A stretch of 64,000 nt of DNA from Annulohypoxylon bovei var. microspora (Eukaryota > Ascomycota > Sordariomycetes > Xylariales > Hypoxylaceae). Of this stretch, positions 12,251 to 25,103 are shown piece by piece; within the stretch, counting starts at the first letter, position 1, and every line of letters begins with the position of its first letter. Made by a program: the position numbers and the translations under genes. Location: the NCBI GenBank assembly GCA_022836615.1, contig MU405212.1:1-64000 (forward strand), in the 5' to 3' direction. Under the pieces are notes generated by a model, which made no database searches, had not been told where the DNA came from, and was given only the letters and a program-made list of their open reading frames with translations.

Positions 12251-15200
12251 GATGGATAGGAAGCAGTTTTCCCTCTTGGCATATCGAATTATTGTTTACT
12301 TACATGTAAGTACCTAACCAATTACTGGACCGGCCCGATGGAGGCGGAGGATGGAGTCTAGTAAATAGGGCTAAGAGAGTGGAGTGCCGTATAACGGCTC
12401 CGGAAAGACTATTTACGTACCTGGGTACCTTAGTGCTCCTATCCATGCGAACTGCTGACACCGCAGAGGGATAGAGTGATGCTATTCGAGACTCTAAGTA
12501 TTGCAAGGAACGATACCGAAAACGAACCCCTGTATCTAAAACGGAATTTTCTTGCTTCCGCTAAGGAAGCCTTACTATTCATAGAGTGCTAGATAATAGA
12601 ATGTGTCTGGAAGACCTCAGCTGCTCAGGTAGGAAGCAAGGCATTGACATCTCCCAGCAGCTAACTTACGTCATGTCTCTCGTCTCTATCGCAGGCCTTG
12701 CGAGCCGTCTGATCCTGCTCCAGGGGATCGACCAAGGCTACACGTGCGCGCAGACAGGATTCCGGAGCGGAGAATTATCAAATCGGCATACCCTCTCCGT
12801 GAGCTTACGGACGTAAGATAGTTTCTAAAGCCGTTGAAAAGTCAAAGTTGGGGGCTCAAAAGGATGCTCCAGAGGGCTTCGAGAAGCTGACTATGTTCGA
12901 TACGGCAAACGGCGCGAGGTAGGGCTCGCGCTGACCTCTCCAGACTTCGGCGCCTATCCACAGTAGCGCATGTGCCTAGATAGTAGCGTATATGTGAGAT
13001 ATATGAAATAGCAAGGTCGAAATCTAGACTACTATGCGTTCTAATTCCAAAAAGCTCGAACGTGGCGTGATCAGGGCCACTTGCCACGCTGTGCGGTTGC
13101 ATCGTATGCAGTCACCATTGCAGCAGGTCGTCTCCCGTAGGGTTGGATCCGGAATCAAGTTTCTTTATAAAGCTACTCTCTGGAGCGTCACGGGACGTGG
13201 TAGCGCTGCTGCAATTAGAAAGAAGACGAGAGCAAAGCTCACCCGGTACGACGTGTAGCGTATGTAAGTCTGAGTCCGACTCTTCGGCCCCCAAAACCTT
13301 TCAGTGTGTGCACCCTAAAGCCGAATGCAGATTCGTGTGAGATTATAGCTGTCCTGTCTAGGCCACCACGAGATGACTACGATTCCCCAAAGTGGTGTGC
13401 CATCATCACCCAGCATTTGATGAGAATACGACAATGGCATCAAACTATTTATTGCGCATCCGAAAGTTGCAGATGCTCTTATGCTCTTACAGCAGTTTAC
13501 CGTTTCGTATCGGAGATACCGTGCGCAGATCATTGCAGGCCGGTATCCACATAAGTAAGTGGAATGCCATTTTTCGGTCGGGGAGGGGAGAAAGTTACCT
13601 GGCAGACTAGGTAGGTATTACAGAAGACCTTGTCGATATTATCGCTTGTCGGCATTAGCACTGGAGGCTCTCACTAGCTCTCACATCGCGGGGGACCGGG
13701 TCCTCGAGGTGCTTAAGGTGAGCAGACGAATCTCGGTAGAGCCGTAAAGTCGTCATCGGATTTCAAGGGTGCGGATCTACGCTTGATAAGGTTAATGGTA
13801 TGTAGATGTACAGACTCATTGCTTTATTTGTCGTCTGGGTCATTGGTGCTTTGTTGTATGTAGGATAGTCTTGATCGTCTGATCTAGTGGGTTAGATGCG
13901 CAACTAGACGTTCAGCTCCATCTCTATATTTATCAACAATATGAGACTTTAACATGTGAATGGATAGCAACTTATAACCAAATTTTGATGAAATATAAAA
14001 AATAGATAACCAGTGGTGTGTATTAGTTAGCAACCCGAGATGTATGTCGGTTCCTGCGCAATTAATTCAATTGGTAGCCCTATCCCGTGCAGGTATGTAT
14101 GTAGGGAGGTATGTGTGCAGTGTGCAGCGTGCGGGCGGTATTGCAACGGTAACCTTCAGGCTGTTTCAGAGCTGATCGAAAACCAAGAAAGCACAGAACC
14201 AGCTGCGATACTGAGGAATCAGCAAGCGGGGGAGCTCGACCTGCTCGACCAACGGGGAAAATTCCAGTGAATCTGCTAGGTACACCGCAAGAACAGCTGG
14301 AACCTGAAATCGCATGGGGTTCAGTTACACAACACCGGTCTGCAGGTAGGGATCCGCACGTCCAACAGGGGATCTGAGTGGCCGTTGCGATGCTGCAGGT
14401 TCAGTGAACCACCTCGCGTAACGAATTAGAGGGGCCTAACCTGGCGCTTAACTTGGCTTAAGACCACCAAGACCCGAAAGTCATAAGCTGACCGCTACTC
14501 CACTTATGGATAGTCGGCGGTAGCTAGTCATGCTAGCCTAGGTAGGTACGTCGCAAAGCGTTTCTTGGTGAGTGGGATCGTGCGCTTATATCGGGCAAGA
14601 GTTTGCGAGGGGCTGATCGTGGAATGGAGATGCAATGAGATCGCGTTGAAGAATTTCATTTAGAGAACTGATAACCGAACATTGGCGAAGCTCTCTACGC
14701 TAGCCGTGGAATACCGCCGTGGAGCCTCGGGGTTTGCGCAAAGCTTTAAGGGTCCTCCGCAACTTCATGTGTGTACATGTAGTAAGCACTTAGGTGTGTG
14801 TGTGTGTGTGTGTGTGTATGCTAGTCATCTCGTTTCATACGGATATGGTGAATGTGAGGGATTGTAAGGCTGAAGGTCCCTGGGTTCCTGTCAGCACTCT
14901 CGTTGACAGGTTCGAAAATGACAATGGTAAACTGTCCCCGATATTCGCCGGGGGACGTTTAGGGCAAGAAAGTAAGCACTTTGTTTGCGTCCTTGCAGTT
15001 CCCGCGCCATGTCGGCGGTCTCGTGGCGGGCGGGAATCGCTGTAAGTTGCGTGGTACGGCTCTGTACGAGACACTCACCCATTGGGTCCCGGGACTGTGA
15101 TACTCGTAATCTACAGTACAGTATTGGGGAGGTTCCTGCATTGTAAGGTTCCTCCCGCATAGCCATGTGGCTCGTACTGTACACTTTGCCAGTACTGTCG

Positions 15201-15619
15201 TATGCAGATCCTGTGGGTTGCTTTGCTGAGGCATGTAGGTATATCACATGTAACATATAATGCGCGAGTCATGTCTTTTCCTTCCCAACCGTATATTATT
15301 GTGCATCGTATATCGATAGCCTTTAAACGACTACCATGCAATATCTTGTTCAACCCAGCGCGCCTATTCGTTCAACACCTAAGCTGCTAAGGTCAGCGAG
15401 GACTTCACATACTACCTAGGTACCTACACAGTAGACGCCTTAACCGTACGACGTGATACACATTCACAATATACGGTGTATGGCTGAATAAATGTAAGCT
15501 TACGCGCGTCATTATGATGCACTAGAGACTCACCTTTTTTATTCCACCTCGTCTTGATAATATCCCACCGCATACCATGTTACCATACTACATATTTAAA
15601 GTGGTATAGGTAGCGTAGG
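12251..15619. other. Gene-free stretch
   Basis: Only short, overlapping, unrecognisable frames are present on both strands. A TACCTAGGTACC palindrome lies at 15413 and a (GT)n run at 14793. I see no transposon or RNA gene. Confidence 0.45.
14793..14818. repeat. (GT)13 dinucleotide microsatellite
   Basis: An uninterrupted GT run of about 13 units lies in intergenic DNA. The Cys/Val-rich peptides it encodes in two frames are artefacts of the repeat. Confidence 0.9.
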
Positions 15620-15623
15620 TAGT

Positions 15624-15837
15624 CAGAATGGCGTCAAAATAAATGAAGCATGTGCGGGCATGTGCTAATCTTACTATATTGCACTGTGGTCTGAATTATC
15701 CCTTGGAGTACCTATCTAAGTAACTTACACGTATTTTGAATAGCGGTCAAGGCTAATTAGGTAATGATGGGATAGATTAGCACACAGTCCAATACAGTGG
15801 CATTAGCACATGCTCCGTTTATTTTGACGCCATTCTG
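15624..15837. mobile_element. 214-bp fold-back / MITE-like element with 5-bp target duplication
   Basis: The left end CAGAATGGCGTCAAAATAAA (15624-15643) is matched exactly in inverse orientation by 15837-15818. The symmetry continues inward through GCATGTGCTAAT to TATCCC, giving arms 15624-15702 and 15769-15837. The left arm carries a 10-base duplication-like insertion, and the inner part of the arms is diverged. A central loop of 66 bases remains. GTAGT directly precedes the element (15619-15623) and directly follows it (15838-15842), as a target-site duplication would. There is no coding capacity, so it would be non-autonomous. A TA-duplication (Tc1/mariner-like) reading is possible but fits the ends less well. 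No second copy was seen in this window. Confidence 0.8.
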
Positions 15838-15842
15838 GTAGT

Positions 15843-17671
15843 ATGGAGAAGTGTAGTCTCTATTCTCGTCAACAGGATATTGTACGGGTATAAAAATGGA
15901 CGGGTACAAATCGACATTTTAGCTCTTTTAGCTTTCTTAGCTTTATGTAGGGTGCTTTATTATCCGACCAATCATTTTTATCCCCGCGTCTGTTAGACCC
16001 AAAAATGGAAATCTCCACCTAAAAGTGCATCTATACCAAATCGAGTTTTACGGCTGCATAAGTATTTAAGTACTTGCTATACTTGGAAATCCTAAGGCCA
16101 AAACGGTGCCTTTGCACCTGCCCCGGGATCCTGCCCAATCGGTAGCCAATCCACGAACTCGGGCCCGTAACGTAAAAGACCATTCCGATTGCAGGCGCGG
16201 GGGTGGTCTTTTTGGTTATGGTTATGGTTAACTGTGGTTACGATCATGGTCATGGTCATGGTCATGATCATGGTCTTTTGCTTCGAATCCATCGACTCTG
16301 TACTTTTTTAATCAACTCATAGCTGCTGCCTACGAATCGAACTATTGCTACGGAGTCTGATGACAAAAGATGACCAAAAATGATTCGCTAGTGTTATTAC
16401 AGAGGTTATGGGCAGATGGGGTGCTCATCTTGAAACTACAAAGATCCTTGACTGGGCAATGCTATCTATTGGTCATAAATTAAGACCCATTCCCGCTTAT
16501 GGATTTCCTACCCAATAAACTACAGCACGTAACTTTTAAGGTAGGCTGTGTTGTACTTTGGCAAATGTAAAGGACTTACAAACGTACAATACGGCTTAAC
16601 GAAGCCCGTTCTGCGCTACTACGGATCGCGGCAAATCGTCTTAGCTCTGTCGATGATACCCACAGAGATCCCACATGATGTAAGACCTGGTGCTTGGTTG
16701 ACAATAAACCCTACACATCTGTAATATTACATTGTCCAAGCTATTCTATCCAGAGACCAACCGGCCAACCGACCAACGGCAGATCAGGTAGCCTAGAGAG
16801 ATCTTTGCAAAGAAACGCCACACCCGCTCAGATATGAGCGATTGGTAAATGAACGGGCCTCCTTCAGGGCTCTTTCGAGCACGGTCCAACTAAAATATGC
16901 CGTTGCTTCAGTGATACACAACATATTGTTTGTCTGCTTCCCCATGAGTGTCCCGAGATCTTACAATGCCTTGTGCCTCGTTTCACAGAAACCTACCTAT
17001 GCACGTCAGAAAGACGGGCTGAGCCTTACTGGCTGATTTCATTCACGTAGTGTCACCTACTGAGTTTTTTTATTGTTAGGCCTGGATCTCTTAGAATATG
17101 CATAGTGTAACCTTAGGCTCGACGAGGAGAAAAAAAGTAAATAAAAATAGACAGGGGTAAAGAAGAAGAAAAAAAAATGCCAAGGAGGCTCGCATGTGGT
17201 GGGTTAATGGATTAGAGCTATGATGCACACATAGTAAGACGGGCCGATGACCAAAATACCAGAAAATAGAGTCATTTTTTGTTGCTTCATCTAGAGCTAG
17301 GCAACAATGCCGTGGATTGGAGCAAAAGTCCGCAATCCTTCCAAGCCTAGGCAGCGTGTGCCGGGGGCTGCCTTCAACGCCAATTCACTTCCCAGCTTTG
17401 TTGAACATGGGGTGAGTAATCGTGATACTAGTAATACATGATATAGAAAAAGAAAATCCCGTTGTTGGTATGATGCCCAATGATATTTCCGTCGATGGTA
17501 CAAGTCTATAACCCGTTTTCCCTAATGATAACCAAACTCCAAAGTCCCATGGGTATGCGTACAAGTGAAATCAATGACAATGTGGAACCGGTACAGGTAG
17601 AATGCCGCCCCTGCCAACCCATCGTCTTCGTCGTTATCGTAGTGGGTAATAATAATAGTAATAACAAAAAA
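15843..17671. other. Intergenic, 3' side of the C2H2 gene
   Basis: No gene is supported. A GGTTAT/GGTCAT hexamer tract lies at 16213-16275 and an A-rich run near 17130-17180. The last part should contain the 3' untranslated region of the minus-strand zinc-finger gene. Confidence 0.4.
16213..16275. repeat. GGTTAT / GGTCAT hexamer tract
   Basis: Imperfect hexamer units GGTTAT and then GGTCAT follow each other, with one interruption (TAACTGTGGTTACGATCAT). On the opposite strand they read as a Met/Thr-rich frame, which is a repeat artefact. Confidence 0.8.
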
Positions 17672-18999
17672 TCATCTCTTCGTAAAAGGCATAGGTGCCA
17701 AAAGGTTGCTACCGGGGTGCTGTTGATGTTGCTGCTGGTGCAAGGGCATAGACACGGGTGGTAACTGAGCTGCGGGCGCAACTAGGTGGCCTGGAGTGCT
17801 GCCGAGCGTCCTCGTCGGCGCCGGGTAGGTCTCGTAAGTCTCAGCGCGCAAGTCCAAGGTGCCCAGATCGAAGCGCTTAGAACAACCATCTTCCATGTGT
17901 CTGTAATCGCATTGCTTGTTAGTTATGAGCTCACTAGGTGGGGCAAAATATTTTTGAGAATTTACCTTCGAAGGGTATCCTTCCGCGCAAACATCCGGTT
18001 ACAATAGTCGCACCTGTGGTTCTTCTCTTTCATGTGAACACTCTGGTTATGCCTTTGCAAGTCCGTCTTCCGCACAAATTTTTTGTTGCAATCTGGTACC
18101 GTGCAGGGGAAAGGATATTCCCTCTTCTCGTCGTGAGTCTCCATATGCGCCTTAAAGTTGTAGCTCCTGCTGAATAGCTTGCCACACCCCTTGACTTCGC
18201 ATTGGAAGTTAGCCTCCTCTTTCGTCGTTAATTTCCGAGGCTGCCTCCTCTGCGTCCTTGGTACACGAAGCTGTCGCCTGTCGTGGGAGAAAGCCCCTGA
18301 AGAGCTAGGGCCGGCGTAGAATTGGTCTGAATCGAGCGACGGGTACTCAGACTTGGGCCACGAACCTGAAGGGACATCCGACAGGTAGCCAGAGCTACCG
18401 GCAGTCGAGCCGTAGCTGCCATGTTCTAAAGGTAGAGACTGAGCAGAGCGAGGAGATGGGTACTGAGTTAACTCGGGTCCGTTGCCATAGTCGGCAGCCA
18501 TAGCATTAGGATTTTCCATCTTGATCCGCGGTATGGGCGAAACACTATGGGGGTAACCGAAAGCGTGCCTCGAGGATAGATCTGGTGAACGAGAAGCACC
18601 TGAGGACATTGGGGGAGGGGTACTACTTGAGAGAACTGGTGCCTGGGATGGGTGAGCCGTATACAATTCGTGGCTGTACGAGGCATGCATGTTAGGTTCG
18701 TAGTGAGCGAAAGTGTCATAGTCGGCCGACATGATGTTCGGCGCGCCTGACGTCGAGCTGGTGTGCATTACGGAAGTCCCACTCCAGCCGGCTGAGGTCA
18801 TCACATCCAGAGGCGGGAGCGAGTTTTCGGAACCCATATTGTTAGGCATCGTCGCGCAAGACTGCTCGAACATGGAAGCAATCTTGTAGATGGGGTCAAC
18901 AAAATCCGGAGAGGGATAATCCAGAGTAGGGCTATCGGAGCAATTTGTACTTGGAGGTGACGCCGGCGACCTGGTCAATGATGGAGGTGAGAGATCCAT
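17672..18999 (-). CDS. C2H2 zinc-finger transcription factor, complement(join 17672-17900, 17966-18999)
   Basis: Predicted 420-residue nuclear DNA-binding protein. A low-complexity Ser/Pro/Tyr-rich N-terminal part (1-260) is followed by three adjacent fingers: C267/C272/H285/H289, C299/C304/H317/H322 and C330/C333/H346/C351, the last of C2HC type. A basic RTQRRQPRK stretch lies just before them. A 65-base intron (17901-17965; donor GTAAAT, branch CTAAC, acceptor TACAG) splits the codon for Arg345, and the join completes the third finger as DTLRRHMEDGC. The C-terminal 70 residues are Pro/Gln-rich. The ATG at 18999 is used; the codon one triplet upstream is GTG. The finger arrangement is common in Pezizomycotina; targets are unknown. 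Confidence 0.85.
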
Positions 19000-21900
19000 C
19001 ACGGGGCTGTATCAAACGCAATATACGTCCCAACAGGCAGGAAAAGTTGGTTGTATAAAAAGGCGAAAGGGGGGCCCGGGTGTGTTTTGTGCAACAAGGC
19101 GAGTCCGCCGAGGAGAGTAGGTAACAGCGGATTAAGTATGCGAGTGGCTTTTTTTTTTTTTCCTTTCCCAACTCTGTCTGACGAATTCTGATCTGAGGCT
19201 TGATAGAGGTGTGTCGATACATAAAAAAAGGGCTACGGGGACAGTGGGATGTAAGCAATAGTTTTATACAAGTAGTTCCTGTACGACTAAACATGGACTC
19301 ACGCCCCTACGTATGATACTAGCCACCGTTGGTGTAAGAACGGGACGTCAAGACAGTAGGAGTGAAACGTACTCCATATAACTGCAGCGAGATAAACATA
19401 GTGAGGCAGACACACCAGGAGCGACAAGCGCGATACATCCAAGGCAGACTCCGGAAAATTATACATAGTACTGGGGGGTGGGATATGATGCTCGTAAGGC
19501 CAGACGGGACCCATTTTTCTTGCGGACTTGTCATATTTGGTAAAGTAGTAGTATATCGAAATGAGGATACAAAACCACAAGGGTGTGGAAGAGAGAATGT
19601 GTGTGCTCGAATAAGATGCTTCGCGGCAGTCTGGAGAGGTGCCCAGGTAGTGGTGGGCTGTAGGGGGCCAAGGGGAGAGAGAATACAACATGGTATGGTT
19701 AACTGGGTACATAACATAACGTCAGACTATGCATGGTACGTACATGTAGGGATTCCATACTTAGAAAAAATAGGTCAATGGACAGGAAAAGAAAAAAAAG
19801 AGAGAAAAGCTATGTAGAGTGACTAATACATAGCAAGCACCTCCAGGGCATACCGTACGACGTCCGCACAGGGTATTAATTGAGCCAGACCGAAAATATT
19901 CGACGAACCAACTTACCTACCTATCTGCCTACTTACATAGTGTACTTTTCAAAAATACACATGTATTCCGTACGCACTAAACCCGTTAACGTTACGTACT
20001 GTCTAACATACATACATAGTACCTAAATGAAGCTATATTCTCCATATTAGAACCATACTTTCAGAATTGGCATACCTAGCTGGAGCACATATCTTTAGCG
20101 TTATGTACCTAGATATGTACCTGTACGAGTAGGGTAGGCGAATACACGCCTAGGAAGAGATCCAGCTTCTTGCATGCACACAATCCTCCAACTGCTGAAG
20201 AATGGTAGCCTTATAGCCCCTGTCCTTCTTTTTCATCGACATCCACGAAATAAAGTTCTTATCTCTCATAACGTGACCAAGGGGAAAACATCTTCAATCA
20301 TGGTCTTATGTTATCAACATACTAATACGAGGAAATGGTGAGAAGTCTCAATGTGATCATAAACGTTCACTTGAAGTTTTCCATAGAGAGCTAAAGTGAC
20401 ATGTACCTAATGACAAAAATAGACTGAGGAGTGAGCTAAAGCTCGGTTAAGCTACCACTGTATGTTCACCTTATTAAGTCTAGCGTGGACGCGTCTTTTA
20501 GCATTCAAAGTAGCACCATGGCGTGATATACTGTTGTTGGTTCTTGGGTTAAATCTGGGGACGCTTGGCTAACCTATTTTCTAAGCAATGTGGGACAATA
20601 GGGCAGAAGCCTATTGACAATGTAATGTTCTTCTGGTAACTCAAAGATGCGGACCTTGGTATAAAATCTAGCGATAAGGTGCAGGGGACGGCAGGGTGCA
20701 TTGAACCCAGAGAAAAATACAGGGGACGGTTGAGCTGCATGGGTACGGAACGATGGGTAACCAAGCCGTTCGGTGTTAGGAAACTGACTAACAACACTAA
20801 CTCCAGCGGATATCGTTGATTTTTCATCATTCGTGTCAAAATAATTGTCGCGTCGGAGATAATAGTTATGAATTAGGAAAGAATTTGCCTAGATATCCAT
20901 CTGCTTACATAGCATACGTTGCTTAAGTTGCGTAGGATGAATGTTATACCTACTACCTACCAACAGAAAGAAAATGGGATGAGCCCCATTCTTGGACTAC
21001 TAGGTATTGGGTATTGGGGATTCTATGTAAAGAAACAAAACAAGATAATTATGTCCTTAACAGTATTTGATTTCAAGACGATGTAACTCTTTTTTGTTCG
21101 GCTTAGGTTCCAAAGTGGGCAAATACCAAGTGATCGCTATTCCTTCTAAGCATACATACCTCCGTCTAACATCCCCGCTAACAGCGAGCCGTTTGACCAG
21201 CCTGCCAGCTTATTTTCCCATATGGATTAAGGATTGGGGACTAATAATTTGAGTTTAGTAGGATGGGGTTTTGTATTTAGCACGAAAATCCCAAAGCGCT
21301 TAGTTGGTTGTTTCAAGGCTGCGCCACGAAATAATATCAATGACAAAAAAACATCCCATGTTCATAATAAGATCTGGCAGCTAATTTACCCCCAAATCCC
21401 CCAAATCTATATTCATTACAGGGTCTCTCCCAGCGGGGACCTCGATGACCTCGATTCGACCACTGGTCATCGACCTCGGTGGCTGGATGGCTGGTATTAT
21501 GAAGTCATAATATTGCAAGGCAACAGTTTCCCAGGATGCACCGCCATTTGACGATCCCCGAATATATGGATTGATGTCATTCGAGCCATTAACGTCTTTG
21601 ATTGCTACTCGAAAGTTTCATCCTTGGCCTGGCTGCAGGTACGATTGTAGAAAATAAATTGTTAAGGTTACCGACGTGTCGTTGCTATCTTTCTAAGCTC
21701 CTCTCTTAGCGGAGCAATGATAGGTAAAAAGAGCGGCTGCCGAGTGCATTATCCACTGCTAGTACTACCGAAGGACGAAAGACTACAACATTGAATGTAG
21801 CCTCTATGTAGTTTATGTACTTGTACTTCTTGTTAATAGAGCTGAGAAGCCTTCTTTTCTCTAATCGGCCCCCATCTTTTTACGCCTTGAGCTTGCTGCC

Positions 21901-24900
21901 GTAACCCACGTGTTTCGGCCGGGTCCCTCGGGCTCGGGTGCAGTAGACGATAGATGTATGTAAGCCTTTCTGTAAATTCTCACCAATTATGGCGGTTATT
22001 TCCCCTTCGCGGGAGTTGTCAGACGCGGTAGTCGACTTGCCCCGCCACGTTTCGATACACATGGCTTCGAGAGGCTGAGCAGCTCGAAGGAATGAAGCTT
22101 ATATAGTAGCTCTTATGTTTCAAAACTATCTTCGACAAGCTACAGTAGCTCGCTCTCGGTTTCTTAAAATGTTTCTACAATTGCCACAGAAATGAACACA
22201 AATACATTTATAATGGCATACCTACATGCACGTACCTAGGTAGAAACCTTACCTGGCCATTACTGGTATCATCTTTACGGGGGACGACGGGACGTGCAAA
22301 GAATCTCGCTAATAGCACAATCGGCCGAAGCGGGGCCTTTCCACACAAAACGAGAAGGTCGACGCGTACCTTGTCTCCCCAGCGTATCCAGTACCAGTCA
22401 GAGCTAATACATGGCTTTTGTATCGCCGACTACTTTCTCGCAATGATGATTTTCGCATTATAGGCAGTAGGAAAAGCGCCCAGAAAGAAGAAAGAGTGGC
22501 GGAGTGACCGTGATGAATGATGATACCCAACGTTCCCTTGGGTCTCTTAGGTCTGTATATCCCCTGAATTTAAGAGTGGGTAGATTTCAGTTGGAGTAGC
22601 TCAACCGGCTCTAGCTTACCTAAAAACAGTATGCCGAATACATCCATATAACTATGTGCGTCCATACTATGCACTATGTAGGGAAAATGTAACGAAGTAT
22701 CCTCGCATCTTTACCCGCATGTAGGGATTTCAAGATACGCAGGTCTCCCCGTTGTACCACAATATTCTACTGGAGATTTGCTCCAAGCGTCCCCACACGG
22801 CAGGGGGTTGCTTTGGGAAGGTTGTCTTTTAAACTCCTTACCAAAACGGCTCGCTAGGGAAGATCTGGCCGCTTGTCTGGTAATGGTTAAGCCAGCGAGC
22901 GTGATTTCAGCTTCGGGGGCTGAAATTGGCCACTGTACGAGATGGGGCCATGGGGCTTGCAGATCCTTCACCGTACATGCGACCAAATTGCATGCATACA
23001 TAGCACGGCAGATATCCAAATAGCACCGGCTTGAAGATCAACTATCGTGACGTTGAGGCTTGGTGGTTATATTCTGCGAGACTACCTATGTATTTAGGTA
23101 CTCAACATGTTACCTGAGTTGGGTTTCAAGGATATTGGATGCTTCGTAGTAGGGTGGCTTTGAGCCTCTGAACCTTTATTACGTAGGTAGGTACCTAGGT
23201 GTTTACGACGACAGCGAAATAGAAATGATGTTGTCTCGTAGCGCTTAGCAAATAATATAGGATTCTCTTAATCTCTATAGCACCAAACTTGGCATGCGCC
23301 TAGCTTGGCCTTGCTGTCGCTAGAGAATCCTTTGCATGGTGCATCCATGGATTGGAGATTTGAAATAGCCGCGCTCTGTGACATGAAGAGACCATATGAT
23401 GATCTAAAGATAAACCTAATCAAACCTCGACATTTTACTAGAAACGCGAACGATCAGTTCCCTATGTAACATGACTCAGTTTGAGGCGTCTGCGAAGTTT
23501 CCATAAGAGGGTTTTATGATTAGTCAAGCGATCGATTTGCATGCCTTGTCTTTAAAGCAGCATTGCCTCGCAGGATTCGCAGATTTCGCAGATTTCAGCA
23601 TCACCTGAAACAAGATTGATTAACCCATCTTCTGCTGCGTAGCATTTCCTGCGGCCTGGTGGTCAGCGATAAATTCGGCGATGTGGTATTCGTGGAATGG
23701 TGTAACATCTCAAAATAGCAATGCATATAAGGCTAAGGCTGAGAGCTGACGGTGCAACTACTTTGTACTGCGCGTACTTTTCGGACTCAATTCGGATGCC
23801 ATTCGGACACGGCAATTAGTCATTTTCGGTGCTGGTGTTCGGACTCAATCCTGGGGATAACGTCCGTGATCCGAAACTCCGCTGCTTTTTTGCGGAAGGA
23901 AGTCGGACATTGATGGCGTCAACTAGGTATTTATTTGCGATTAAAATGTTTTGCAGACTACAAAAGTATCCGGGTTGCCAAACATCTGCGCAGGTGACAG
24001 GTGAAATAAAATAAAAGAGGCGGGAAAACGACTAAGCCTAGTTGTACTTAAACCCGATCGTACTGGATCCGATAGTCTGGTTCTTCATCCGATAACCCCC
24101 AACCCAAGGCCATGGTTAAGGTGAGAAGCTATCGGGGCGATTGTCCACGCTGTCGGGAATTGGCGTCCCTATTAGACGCGTTTCCAATACGGCGGGATAC
24201 CTCTTATTTTGTTAATACACGGCTCTTCCCGATGGCACAAGCCGCAGATCTTGTTTTGCGGCATAATTCAGGTCTAAAATAAAAAGCTTATTATAACTTC
24301 TCTTCGCTAGATTTATTGAATTGGACAGTTTTAGTTGAGAACAAAACAATAGTGCCGGCAATTGTCCCCGCGATACTTTAATCGGGCGCACGAATTAGCG
24401 ATCAGCGACAATGCGGTGATGATTAATCGATAAATCGACAATGGATCCTATTGCATGCAATCGACACCGAAGATATTTGCCAAATCGCATTATTTATTGG
24501 TTTCGAATTCCAACATCGTATGTCGACAAGGGCCATTGTGGACCATTAACCTATAGTAACGTTAATAGCTAACAACAAATAGTAACGTTTACACATGCCG
24601 CCAAATTAAGGGGCTCGCAGGTTGAAGTAATCGTAAATAAGTTGAGTTGTAGAAACCTTCTTTCGAGTTAAAGGATTGATAAATGGATGGAGTACCTAGG
24701 TACCTCTATCCTAGCCACCATGAGCAGACGGGAATTTGTGGCTAGACCACCTGCCTAGCCACTGGAAAGTGCATGGGCCACTGTATGCACAAAGCTTCAA
24801 ATCTTATCCAGTCGTCAAACCTCAACCTAGCAACCTCAACCATGACTATCTCAACAGGTCAGATAAAAGTCAAGAAATTTATGACTCTCATATCCTAGGT

Positions 24901-25103
24901 ACCTATTCGTATGCAGTATCTGAAGCCGGTCCAGAAAATAAGTGAGAACCCGTACAAGTTAAGTCCTTTCTTGGTGGGTTGAGCATGCAGCTGCCCACCC
25001 AACTCACGCGTAAATCTTCGACGCAGCTGCGCTAAGCGTCCACCAAAACAACATTAAATCTCCATGAAATCATCTTGAATTAAATTCAGCATACCGAGTC
25101 AAG
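19000..25103. other. Gene-free stretch between C2H2 gene and RAD3
   Basis: No supported gene is present. The first kilobase is presumably leader and promoter of the minus-strand zinc-finger gene. It contains T/A homopolymers (19149-19162) and overlapping open frames on both strands (19299-19817) without recognisable domains. Further on are several TACCTAGGTA-type palindromes (22233, 23190, 24693, 24893) and a small CGCAGATT-like tandem near 23570. No RNA gene was found. Confidence 0.45.

Noticed and set aside
19299..19817. Overlapping open frames of 132-151 codons on both strands upstream of the C2H2 gene
   Set aside because: Mutually overlapping, no family resemblance; more likely the leader/promoter of the zinc-finger gene with few stop words.
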